A stretch of DNA of 64,000 bases from Coriobacteriaceae bacterium (lineage in GTDB: Bacteria > Actinomycetota > Coriobacteriia > Coriobacteriales > Coriobacteriaceae). Positions 33,756 to 41,608 of the stretch are shown piece after piece; the stretch's first letter is position 1; the number at the start of each line of letters is the position of its first letter. The DNA is taken from assembly GCA_025992855.1 (NCBI GenBank), contig DAJPGB010000001.1, positions 1,240,001 to 1,304,000 on the forward strand, given 5' to 3'. Position numbers and translations under genes: made by a program. The notes beneath the pieces were generated by a model. That model was not told the DNA's origin and did no database searches. It worked only from the letters and a program-made list of their open reading frames with translations.

Positions 33756-34697
33756 GTGCCGGCGAATAAGGAACATACCGAAGCTACTCCCTCGTCGCTC
33801 GCCGTGGCGGCGGGGGAGTATCTCGATTACCTCGCGGTCGAGCGGGGTTTGGCGCGCAACACGATTGCGGCCTATCGTCGTGACCTGACGACGTACTGCG
33901 CCTATCTGGAGCGGGCGGGTATTGTGTCTTTTGAAGAGGTGACCCGTCGGGTCGTGGAGGGCTTTGTCGCCGACCGTCGCGATGGGGGCTATTCCGATGC
34001 CTCGGTGGAGCGTGCGCTTGCGGCCGTGAAGGGCCTGCATGCCTTTTTGGTGCGCGATGGGGCTGTGGCCCAAAATCCAACGGCGGCGTTGCGCCTGCCT
34101 AAAAAGGCTGAGCGTTTGCCGGAGTATCTATCGGTGGAGGATGTCTCGGCGCTGCTCGATCAAGACTTCCCCGAGGGCGAGATGGGCTTGCGCGACCATG
34201 CCATCTTGGAAGTGCTCTACGGATGCGGCTTACGTGTGAGCGAGTTGGTGGGGCTCGATGTGGGCGATATCCATATCGACGATGGCTTTGTGCTCGTTCG
34301 CGGTAAGGGCTCAAAGGAACGCCTGTCACCGCTGGTGGGAAGCGCGGCGCGAGCTCTGACGCTCTATGTAACTGAGGGGCGTTCTCGCTTGGCGGTCCAT
34401 GCCCGCGGAACCGAGACCTCGGCGGTCTTTTTAAATAAGAACGGCCGCCGTCTGTCGCGCCAGGGCATCCATGCCATCTGTGAGCGCTACGGGCGCCAGG
34501 TGGGACTGGTGGGGCTCCATCCCCATACGCTGCGTCACTCCTTTGCCACCCATATGCTTGCGGGCGGTGCCGACCTGCGTGTGCTGCAGGAGATTTTGGG
34601 CCATGCCGATATTTCGACCACGCAGGTCTACACGCATGTCGACCGCACGCAACTGACCGAGGTCTATCTGGCGGCGCATCCACTGGCACATCGCTAG
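33756..34697 (+). CDS. xerD: Tyrosine recombinase XerC/XerD
   Basis: A 313-residue tyrosine recombinase. Start taken as GTG two bases after the pyrG stop; the in-frame sequence further upstream overlaps pyrG and is not coding. The N-terminal SAM-like domain runs to about residue 105. The catalytic set is Arg in CGLRVSEL near 160, His-x-x-Arg in HTLRHSFATHML near 258-262, His in LGHADISTT near 283 and the nucleophile Tyr in TTQVYTH near 291. XerD is the usual name; XerC cannot be excluded. It resolves chromosome dimers at dif, consistent with its place next to the division cluster. Confidence 0.88.
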   Translation: MPANKEHTEATPSSLAVAAGEYLDYLAVERGLARNTIAAYRRDLTTYCAYLERAGIVSFEEVTRRVVEGFVADRRDGGYSDASVERALAAVKGLHAFLVRDGAVAQNPTAALRLPKKAERLPEYLSVEDVSALLDQDFPEGEMGLRDHAILEVLYGCGLRVSELVGLDVGDIHIDDGFVLVRGKGSKERLSPLVGSAARALTLYVTEGRSRLAVHARGTETSAVFLNKNGRRLSRQGIHAICERYGRQVGLVGLHPHTLRHSFATHMLAGGADLRVLQEILGHADISTTQVYTHVDRTQLTEVYLAAHPLAHR

Positions 34698-34728
34698 CAC
34701 CTCGTTGACCTGCATATTTATAAATATT

Positions 34729-34799
34729 AAATGGGACGGGCCCCAGATTGCCGAGACGCACTTTTGCGCGCATGGGCAATCTGGGGCCCCGTCCCATTT
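34729..34799. repeat. Inverted repeat, 24-bp arms with one bulge, 22-nt spacer
   Basis: Left arm 34729-34752 (begins AAATGGGACGGG) and right arm 34775-34799 pair completely except for one extra C. It is 32 nt after the Xer stop and probably ends that transcript. Confidence 0.75.
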
Positions 34800-34962
34800 T
34801 TCGCCAGACACCGACGCGGTGGTGGGCCGTGTGTACCGTGGGTGGGGGAGTCTGGGGGCGATGTGAACGGTGTGTAAAGGGACGTAAAAATCGCCTCAAG
34901 GTCAACTTGAAGGTTGAGGTTCGCGGGCGTGGTTCTACAGGTGGCATCCCGCCTTTGCTGTA
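34800..34962. other. Intergenic, no gene, short stems only
   Basis: G-rich sequence between the Xer gene and the mraZ control region. CCTCAA and TTGAGG at about 34896-34921 form a small interrupted palindrome. No ORF has a ribosome binding site. Confidence 0.4.
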
Positions 34963-35017
34963 AACACAACATATTGTGTTTTCGAACATATGCTCGGGGG
35001 TGTTTTACAACATATTG
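34963..35017. promoter_or_regulatory. Operator-like cluster upstream of mraZ
   Basis: AACACAA-CATA-TTGTGTT is a perfect palindrome at 34963-34980. CGAACATATGCTCG at 34983-34996 differs by one base from the Gram-positive SOS box CGAAC-N4-GTTCG. ACAACATATTG occurs twice, at 34966 and 35007, 41 bp apart. Together they look like binding sites for one or more regulators of the dcw cluster. Confidence 0.45.
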
Positions 35018-35030
35018 GGGGTGAAGTGGT

Positions 35031-35056
35031 GGGGTGGGGTGGGGGAAGGGGTGGGG
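35031..35056 (+). promoter_or_regulatory. G-quadruplex-like tract and candidate MraZ sites
   Basis: Five runs of four or five G are separated by one or two bases (T, T, AA, T). MraZ in other bacteria binds repeats of TGGG; TGGGG occurs here at 35030, 35035, 35040 and 35052, though not with the regular 10-bp spacing. The tract is about 105 nt before mraZ. Confidence 0.5.
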
Positions 35057-35070
35057 AAAGGTGTTGAAAA

Positions 35071-35124
35071 ATGGGGCGGTTCCCCATATTATTGATGACG
35101 TCGACAGGCGGGGTGGTTCCCCGC
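35071..35124 (+). promoter_or_regulatory. Twin hairpins in mraZ leader region
   Basis: ATGGGG-CGGTT-CCCCAT (35071-35087) and GCGGGG-TGGTT-CCCCGC (35108-35124) have equal 6-bp stems and near-identical loops, with centres 37 nt apart. They may be protein-binding RNA or DNA elements. Confidence 0.45.
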
Positions 35125-35160
35125 GTACGTGCCATCTGAGTAACCGAGGGGAGGGCGCAC

Positions 35161-35595
35161 ATGGGAATGACGGGTGCATACGAGCGCAATCTCGATGCAA
35201 AAGGTCGTCTGTCCCTGCCTGCACCCCTTCGCGAGGAGCTTGGAGAGCACGTTCGCGTGTTCAAAGCCCTGGATGTCGATGCTCTGTACGTGTTCTCTGC
35301 CGAGGCCTTCGATAAGTGGGTCGAAGGACTCTTCGCGGGTCGTGAGGGCCACGAGGGTTTTAACCCGCGTGACATTAACGACCAGAAGCTCATGAGGGCG
35401 ATCAACAAGCGCACCACGTCGATGGATGTGGACAGCGCAGGTCGTATCGGTCTTTCTGAGTCTCTCCGCAAGCAGGCGAACCTCGACCGCGAGGTCACGG
35501 TTGTGGGCAACTACGACCACCTTGAGGTTTGGGACCGCGCTACGGCCGATGAGGACGATGACGACGAGGCCCTGCTGGACCTCTTCTTCTCGTAA
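35161..35595 (+). CDS. mraZ: Division/cell-wall cluster regulator MraZ
   Basis: A 144-residue protein with two SpoVT/AbrB-like MraZ repeats: LDAKGRLSLPAPLREEL near residue 14 and VDSAGRIGLSESLRKQA near residue 90. Each carries the D-x-x-G-R motif. MraZ forms rings that bind DNA ahead of its own gene and controls the dcw operon. The ATG follows GAGGGGAGGGCGCAC. It is the first gene of the cluster. Confidence 0.95.
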   Translation: MGMTGAYERNLDAKGRLSLPAPLREELGEHVRVFKALDVDALYVFSAEAFDKWVEGLFAGREGHEGFNPRDINDQKLMRAINKRTTSMDVDSAGRIGLSESLRKQANLDREVTVVGNYDHLEVWDRATADEDDDDEALLDLFFS

Positions 35596-35615
35596 GGGCA
35601 AGGCACGAGTAACGG

Positions 35616-36581
35616 ATGGAGCGTGGGATCTTGACACAAGAATATCGGCATGAACCTGTCATGCTCGGCGAAGTGCTTGAGTCGCTGCGGCTAAAGAGCG
35701 GCTCCGTTGTCTGCGATTGCACCCTTGGCGGTGCCGGCCATTCGGTAAAGATGGCCGCGCAGGTGGGGGAGACGGGCCTTTTGCTCGGCGTCGATCAGGA
35801 CGACATGGCCCTCGAGGCCGCTGGCGCCCGTCTGGACCGCGAGGTTCCCGGCGTTCCGCACCAGCTGCTGAAGGGCAACTTCGGCGACTTGGACGAGCTG
35901 CTTTGCTCGGCCGAGGTGCCCGGGGTCGATGGCTTCCTGTTCGATTTGGGCGTTTCGTCGCCGCAACTCGATATCCCTGGCAGGGGCTTTTCGTATAACG
36001 AGGACGCCCCATTGGACATGCGGATGGATCCGGGTAATAACACCTTAAACGCAGCTGAGGTCATCAACACCTATAACGAACACGACCTCGCCCGGATTCT
36101 ACGCGTCTACGGCGAAGAGAAGTTCGCCTCGCAGATCGCGCGCGAGATCGTGCGCCGCCGCGAGCAAGAACCGATCGAAACCACCGGCCAATTTGTCGAG
36201 ATCATCAAGGCGGGTATCCCGGCTGCCGCTCGTCGGCATGGTGGACACCCGGCCAAGAAAAGTTTCCAGGCCATTCGCATCGAGGTCAATCACGAGCTCG
36301 ATGTGCTCGAACGAGGGCTTGATGCCGCCACCAGGTGGCTCAACCCGGGCGGACGTATCTGCGTCATCTCGTATCACTCGCTCGAGGACCGTATCGTAAA
36401 GAACCACTTTAAGGAGATGAGCCAGGGGTGCACGTGTCCGCCGGAGATTCCGGTGTGCGTGTGCGGCAACGTGCCGATACTCAAGGTCATCACCCGCAAA
36501 CCCTTGGTTGCCCAGCCTGATGAGGTTGAGCGCAACCCTCGGGCGAGATCAGCCAAAATCCGCGTGGCGCAGCGTCTGTAG
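35616..36581 (+). CDS. rsmH: 16S rRNA m4C1402 methyltransferase
   Basis: A 321-residue SAM-dependent methyltransferase (MraW). EYRHEPVMLGEVLESL opens the domain; CTLGGAGHS near residue 35 binds SAM, and FDLGVSSPQLD and the C-terminal CVISYHSLEDRIVKNHF are family signatures. The start may be this ATG, or the TTG 15 nt downstream (LTQEYRHEP) for which GGAG lies at a better distance. It is 20 nt after mraZ. Confidence 0.94.
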   Translation: MERGILTQEYRHEPVMLGEVLESLRLKSGSVVCDCTLGGAGHSVKMAAQVGETGLLLGVDQDDMALEAAGARLDREVPGVPHQLLKGNFGDLDELLCSAEVPGVDGFLFDLGVSSPQLDIPGRGFSYNEDAPLDMRMDPGNNTLNAAEVINTYNEHDLARILRVYGEEKFASQIAREIVRRREQEPIETTGQFVEIIKAGIPAAARRHGGHPAKKSFQAIRIEVNHELDVLERGLDAATRWLNPGGRICVISYHSLEDRIVKNHFKEMSQGCTCPPEIPVCVCGNVPILKVITRKPLVAQPDEVERNPRARSAKIRVAQRL

Positions 36582-36671
36582 ACGCGACCGCGCGATATTG
36601 GACCTCCCGCTCGCACCATAAACGAAGCTTAAACACACTACCAACGTACTCGGGATGGGAGGCGGCATATC

Positions 36672-37142
36672 ATGGGCTACAACACTTCAAGCGCAGCACT
36701 CGCCTATGATATGAACGCCATGCCCGCCTATCGTGAGACGCCGCAGGCCCCCGTTGCTCCCCGTGAGCAGCGCGCGCCGCGCTTTGATGTCTACACGGGC
36801 GCGGGCCGTCAGGCAAACCAGGTGGTAAGCCCGGTTTTCATGAGCGTTCTTAAAACGTTTTGCATCATTGCGGCTATCTTCATGACGATCGGCGTCGCCC
36901 GCGTGGCGCTTGCCGGCGTTACGGCCCAGGTGCTCAACAGCAACGCCGAGCTTACCAACACGCTCGAAAAGGCGACCGATGAGAGCTCCGACCTGGAGGT
37001 CATGCATTCGGTCTATGGCGCCGACACGCGCATTCGCGACCTTGCGGGCGCTTATGGCATGGTGGAGCCCAGCGAGAGCGTTACACTTGACTTTTCGCAG
37101 GATGCAGCCGCGGGCGCCAACGCGACCGCGACCGCTCAGTAG
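36672..37142 (+). CDS. ftsL: FtsL-like septum protein
   Basis: A 156-residue protein with a cytoplasmic Pro-rich start of about 50 residues, one membrane span (residues 56-80) and an external coiled-coil-like stretch (LNSNAELTNTLEKATDESSDLE), then an Ala-rich tail. FtsL evolves too fast for motifs; the call rests on topology and on position between rsmH and ftsI. GGGAGGCGGCATATC precedes the ATG. It should link FtsQ to FtsI and FtsW at the septum. Confidence 0.7.
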   Translation: MGYNTSSAALAYDMNAMPAYRETPQAPVAPREQRAPRFDVYTGAGRQANQVVSPVFMSVLKTFCIIAAIFMTIGVARVALAGVTAQVLNSNAELTNTLEKATDESSDLEVMHSVYGADTRIRDLAGAYGMVEPSESVTLDFSQDAAAGANATATAQ

Positions 37143-37159
37143 CAAGACGGTAGCTGAGT

Positions 37160-39025
37160 ATGACAAATGACTATCGCCGCGGTTCCGATGGGGGCCGCGG
37201 TTCTGGACGTCCCTCGTCGCGGGGACGTTCTGGTTATCAAGGAACGGGTCGGCAATCTTACAACGCCGGGCAGTCCCGTGGCAACGACCCGGCGTCGCGA
37301 CTTCGTGGCTCGGGCGGCCCTCAAGTGCATAACACCAGGTCGCGCAAGAGTTCGTCGACCGAATGGCTCACAGGCGCGCCTCTGCCTCGCCGCAAAGCCG
37401 TCATGGGATTCATTGGGCTTGGCTTGGGCTCGGGCGTCTTTCGCCTTGCCGACTATCAAATTGTCGAAGCCGATAAACTGCGCGAGCGTGCCGATGCGCG
37501 CCGCCTGCTTGCGCAGACCCTCTATGCCAAACGCGGCACCATCTACGACCGCAACGGTAACGTGCTGGCGTCGTCGGTCGAATGTCGCAACATCGCCGTG
37601 AACCCGCAGCTTGTCGAGGATGTTGACAAGACGGTGTCGGCGCTGGTCAAGGCAACTGGAATCGATAAAAAGACCTGCCGCAAGCTCGTCGAGTCCGATG
37701 GCACCTGGGTGTATATCAAGCGCCAAGTTGACGAAGACGATGCTGCGGTGCTGGAGAAGAAGAACCTGCCCGGCGTGCTTTTTGAGCAGGCCATGAAGCG
37801 TGTATATCCATACGGCAATCTGGCATCGCAGGTGCTGGGTGTAGTGAATGTAGACAACGACGGCTTGACGGGTCTCGAAAAGCAATACAACAAGCTTCTG
37901 ACCGGCACGAACGGTTCTCTCGTACGCGAGCGCGCGAGGGACGGCAGCTATATCGCGGGCGGTGCCTATAAAAAGGTGGCTGCGGTCGACGGCGTTGATA
38001 TCGTGACGACGCTCGACGTCAATATCCAGCGTGCGGCCGAGGATGCCCTGGCAGAGGCTGTCGAGAAGACAAAGGCCAAGAACGGCTCGGCGCTGGTCAC
38101 CGATCCTACGACAGGCGAGATCTTGGCAGCCTGCTCGTATCCGACTTACGACCAGACCGATCTGGAAAACGCCAAGACCGAGGATATGAACTTGCGCCTG
38201 GTCACCGACGCCTACGAGCCCGGCTCGGTCTTTAAGACGCTCGTGGCGGGCGCCGGCTTCGACTTGGGTGTCGTGCGATCGAGTACGTCGTTTGAGGTGC
38301 CGGCGAGCATCAAGGTGGGCGACGATACCGTCACCGATGCCGACAAGCGCGACTACGCCATGACCATGGATGTGCGCGAGATGATGCGCCGTTCGTCCAA
38401 CGTGGGCTTTGTCCTGGTGGGGCGCAAGATCGGTGCCGACGACTTTGCCACCTATGTGGACAAGTGGGGCATCGGTCACAGCTCTGGTGTAGATTTTCCG
38501 GGCGAGAGCCTGGGTATCGTCAAGGAGCGTGACCAGTATGACGGCGCCACGCTGGGCTCGATGAGCTTTGGACAGGCACTGTCTGTCTCGCCGATTGAGA
38601 TCGCACGTGCCGTGGGCGGCATCGCCAACGGCGGCGTGATGATGACACCGCACTTCTATAAGTCCAGCAAAGGCGACGAGAAGGACTGGGGCGAAGGCGA
38701 GCGCGCGATTTCGGAGGACGCCGCATCCCAGGTGACATCGTGCATGCAGACGGTCGTGTCCGAGGGAACGGGCGTTGGCGGCGCGGTTGACGGCTATGAC
38801 GTGGCGGGTAAGACCGGTACGGCCGAACGTGCCGACGAGAACGGCGGCTACCTCAAGGAGAACTACATGTCGTCCTTTATGGGCTTTGCACCGGCACAAT
38901 CGCCCAAGGTGCTGTGCTATATCACGCTCGACGGAACGCCGAGCGGCTCAGATGCCGCTGCGGTGCCGTTCCAGTCCATTATGGCCAACGCGCTCGACGT
39001 GCTGGGTATCCCGCACACGAAGTAG
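37160..39025 (+). CDS. ftsI: Septal peptidoglycan transpeptidase (PBP2b/FtsI)
   Basis: A 621-residue class B penicillin-binding protein. About 75 residues of Arg/Gly/Ser-rich, probably disordered cytoplasmic sequence precede a membrane span (VMGFIGLGLGSGVFRLA). The dimerisation domain starts at AKRGTIYDRNGNVLA. The transpeptidase has the active Ser in PGSVFK near residue 356, SSN near 412 and KTG near 550. There are no PASTA repeats. It cross-links septal peptidoglycan with FtsW. murF follows after 126 nt; the usual murE is missing. Confidence 0.93.
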   Translation: MTNDYRRGSDGGRGSGRPSSRGRSGYQGTGRQSYNAGQSRGNDPASRLRGSGGPQVHNTRSRKSSSTEWLTGAPLPRRKAVMGFIGLGLGSGVFRLADYQIVEADKLRERADARRLLAQTLYAKRGTIYDRNGNVLASSVECRNIAVNPQLVEDVDKTVSALVKATGIDKKTCRKLVESDGTWVYIKRQVDEDDAAVLEKKNLPGVLFEQAMKRVYPYGNLASQVLGVVNVDNDGLTGLEKQYNKLLTGTNGSLVRERARDGSYIAGGAYKKVAAVDGVDIVTTLDVNIQRAAEDALAEAVEKTKAKNGSALVTDPTTGEILAACSYPTYDQTDLENAKTEDMNLRLVTDAYEPGSVFKTLVAGAGFDLGVVRSSTSFEVPASIKVGDDTVTDADKRDYAMTMDVREMMRRSSNVGFVLVGRKIGADDFATYVDKWGIGHSSGVDFPGESLGIVKERDQYDGATLGSMSFGQALSVSPIEIARAVGGIANGGVMMTPHFYKSSKGDEKDWGEGERAISEDAASQVTSCMQTVVSEGTGVGGAVDGYDVAGKTGTAERADENGGYLKENYMSSFMGFAPAQSPKVLCYITLDGTPSGSDAAAVPFQSIMANALDVLGIPHTK

Positions 39026-39029
39026 GGGG

Positions 39030-39114
39030 TTACAATCTTTGGGGCGTGGTTTGTTGTCCCATATGAGGGTGTTCACATGCCCTGCACCACGCATGCGCGG
39101 CGCTGGGATACAAT
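39030..39114 (+). promoter_or_regulatory. Hairpin and -10-like hexamers before murF
   Basis: TACAAT occurs at 39030 and 39109. Between them GCGTGGT (39043) and ACCACGC (39086) pair, with AGGG/CCCT inside. This suggests an internal promoter or control point between ftsI and murF, where the cluster lacks murE. Confidence 0.35.
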
Positions 39115-39151
39115 ACGCCGATAGCATTATTAGGTTTACAGGGGAGCTGCA

Positions 39152-40576
39152 ATGATAGAGATCGCCGTCAACAACCTCGCGGCCGCAACAGGGGCCCGAA
39201 CCGTGACGGGAGAAGCCGATCGGGTATGCCGCGGGTGCGTTATCGACTCGCGCCAGGTCGAGGAAGGGACGATTTTCGTCACCTTTCCCGGTGAAAACGT
39301 CGACGGCAATGATTTTGCTTCCCGTGCCGTCCAGTCGGGTGCCGGCGCCGTCGTGATGACGCGTGAGCCCGAGGCCGAGCTGGTCTCGCTGGCGCAGGAC
39401 AAGGGGTGCGCCATCCTGCTGACCGATGATCCCGAGGAGTTTCTGCTGCGTTTGGCGCACACGTATCGCCTGGAGCTTGGCTGCCTGGTCGTTGGCATTA
39501 CCGGTTCCATCGGCAAGACGACGACCAAGGACGTGCTCGCCGCCGTGCTCGCCAAGCGCTATCGTGTCTGGGCCACCAAGGGCAATTTCAATAACCTGAT
39601 CGGCATGCCGCTCACGGTGCTTTCCGCTCCGGCCGATACCGAGGTCCTGGTGCTCGAGATGGGTATGAACCATTTCCACGAGATTGAGCGCCTGTCCCAG
39701 TCCGCCAATCCCAACCTTGCCATCGTGAGCAAGATTGGTACCTCTCACATCGGCATTTTGGGCAGCCGCGAGAACATCGCCCGCGCTAAGGCCGAGATTG
39801 TCCAGGGTATGTGCGCCGCCGGCGACTTCTTGCCGTTGCTGGTTTTGGGCGGCGAGGACGACTTTACACCGTTCATTCGCGATACGTTCGCCCAGCCTGC
39901 TGGTATCGACGTGATGCTGGCCGGCGTCTCGGACGATGATGAGGTCCGCGCCCGCGACATTCGTGTTGATGACGAAGGCCGTCCGGTCTTTACGCTCGAT
40001 TTTGGCCAGGGTGAGACGATCGATACCATGCTTGCCATCCCCGGCGTGCAGTCCGTCCCAAATGCCGTTAAGGCCGCCGCAGTTGCCTATCGCCTGGGCG
40101 TGACGCCCGAGCAGATCGATGCTGCCTTTAGAGGCCTCACGATCACCGGTCACCGCCAGGAGATCAAGCGCGCCAAGAGCGGCGCCCGCGTCATCGACGA
40201 TTCCTATAACGCCAGTGCCGAATCCATGGCTGCTGGCCTCGATCTGCTGTGCTCGCTTTCGTGCACGGGGTCTCGTATGGCGATCCTGGGCGAGATGGGC
40301 GAGATGGGCGATGAGGCTCCTCGCATGCATGAGCTCGTGGGCGCCTATGCCGCCGCCAAGAAGCTCGACATGCTGGCGTGCGTGGGTGGTGAGCTGGCCC
40401 AGCTTATGGCCGATGCCGCGCGCATGATGGGCATGGACGAGGACCGCATCCAGGTGTTCTCCGATTATCAGCAGGTGCTCGACCGCATGGGCGGCGCGCT
40501 TGAAAAACATGATGTTGTACTGGTCAAGGGTTCCCGCTTTGTTGAGCTCGACCGCTTTGTGGAAGGTGTGTGCTAG
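39152..40576 (+). CDS. murF: UDP-MurNAc-pentapeptide synthetase MurF
   Basis: A 474-residue Mur ligase that adds D-Ala-D-Ala to the UDP-MurNAc tripeptide. The ATP loop is GITGSIGKTTTKD near residue 117, followed by ATKGNFNNLIGMPLTVL, which separates MurF from MurE. The central LEMGMNH and C-terminal DDSYNASAESM motifs are present. AGGGGAGCTGC precedes the ATG. mraY starts 4 bases after the stop. Confidence 0.94.
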   Translation: MIEIAVNNLAAATGARTVTGEADRVCRGCVIDSRQVEEGTIFVTFPGENVDGNDFASRAVQSGAGAVVMTREPEAELVSLAQDKGCAILLTDDPEEFLLRLAHTYRLELGCLVVGITGSIGKTTTKDVLAAVLAKRYRVWATKGNFNNLIGMPLTVLSAPADTEVLVLEMGMNHFHEIERLSQSANPNLAIVSKIGTSHIGILGSRENIARAKAEIVQGMCAAGDFLPLLVLGGEDDFTPFIRDTFAQPAGIDVMLAGVSDDDEVRARDIRVDDEGRPVFTLDFGQGETIDTMLAIPGVQSVPNAVKAAAVAYRLGVTPEQIDAAFRGLTITGHRQEIKRAKSGARVIDDSYNASAESMAAGLDLLCSLSCTGSRMAILGEMGEMGDEAPRMHELVGAYAAAKKLDMLACVGGELAQLMADAARMMGMDEDRIQVFSDYQQVLDRMGGALEKHDVVLVKGSRFVELDRFVEGVC

Positions 40577-40579
40577 CCC

Positions 40580-41599
40580 ATGTTCGGAAATCCCTCGTAT
40601 CCAACGTATCAGGCTTTTTTGGGGCTTGGCATCGCCGCCGCCATTGCGCTGCTGCTCATGCCGTGGTGGATCAAGCTGCTGAAGGTCGAGGGTATCGGCC
40701 AGCAGGTTCGTGCCGACGGCCCCAAGCGTCATTTGGTTAAGCAGGGAACGCCCACCATGGGTGGCGTTGTCATCCTCGTCGCGATCTCGCTGACCTGCCT
40801 GCTGATGGGCAAGCTCACCACCGAGCTCGTACTCGTGCTGCTCGCCACGCTGGCGACCGGCGTGCTGGGCCTGATCGACGACCTGACCTCCGTTACGCAT
40901 GGGCGCTCGCTCGGTCTGACGCCCCATGCCAAGATGATCGGCCTAACCATTATCTGTGTCACCTTTACGGTACTTGCCGTCAACTGGTGCGGCGTCGCCC
41001 CCGAGATTCGTTTTCCCGGCGGCCTGACGATTGACCTCGGTGTTCTTTCGACCACCATCTGCGGCCTTTCGTTCCCGTGGCTCTACATTGTCTTTTGCTG
41101 GCTGATGATCGCCGGTCTTTCTAATGCCGTGAACCTGACCGATGGCCTTGACGGTCTTGCTGGCGGCACCTCCATGATCGCCATGCTCGCCATGGCCGCC
41201 ATGGCGTTTTTGCACGGAGACGTGAACCTGTCCATCTTCTGCACCGCGTGTGCCGGTGCCTGCTTGGGCTTTCTGTGGTTCAACTGCTATCCGGCGAGCA
41301 TCTTTATGGGCGATACCGGCTCGCTTGCCCTGGGCGCCGCGTTTGCCTGCACGTCCATCATGACCAACACCGAGGTCGTCTCCCTCATCATCGGTGGCCT
41401 GTTTATCGTTGAGACCCTGTCGGTCATGATTCAGGTTGTCTACTTCCACTTTACGCACAAGCGCGTCTTCCTTATGGCGCCCATCCATCATCATTTCGAA
41501 AAGAAGGGTTGGGCCGAGACCAAGGTCGTCATCCGTTTTTGGATTATCGCTGCGGCCTTTGGTGCCGTTGGCCTTGCTCTGTTCTTCCAGTTGGGATAG
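40580..41599 (+). CDS. mraY: Phospho-MurNAc-pentapeptide translocase
   Basis: A 339-residue membrane enzyme with about ten spans that transfers phospho-MurNAc-pentapeptide to undecaprenyl phosphate, giving lipid I. GTPTMGGVVIL near residue 55 and the catalytic aspartates in GLIDDLTSV near residue 98 and NLTDGLDGLAGG near residue 182 are present, as is APIHHHFEKKGW near residue 300. It lies between murF and murD with very short gaps. Confidence 0.96.
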   Translation: MFGNPSYPTYQAFLGLGIAAAIALLLMPWWIKLLKVEGIGQQVRADGPKRHLVKQGTPTMGGVVILVAISLTCLLMGKLTTELVLVLLATLATGVLGLIDDLTSVTHGRSLGLTPHAKMIGLTIICVTFTVLAVNWCGVAPEIRFPGGLTIDLGVLSTTICGLSFPWLYIVFCWLMIAGLSNAVNLTDGLDGLAGGTSMIAMLAMAAMAFLHGDVNLSIFCTACAGACLGFLWFNCYPASIFMGDTGSLALGAAFACTSIMTNTEVVSLIIGGLFIVETLSVMIQVVYFHFTHKRVFLMAPIHHHFEKKGWAETKVVIRFWIIAAAFGAVGLALFFQLG

Positions 41600-41608
41600 T
41601 GGTCTTTC

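Noticed and set aside
35016..35056. Classical MraZ box (TGGG every 10 bp)
   Set aside because: TGGGG units are present but not at the regular 10-bp spacing, so the site is only a candidate and is reported with the G-rich tract.
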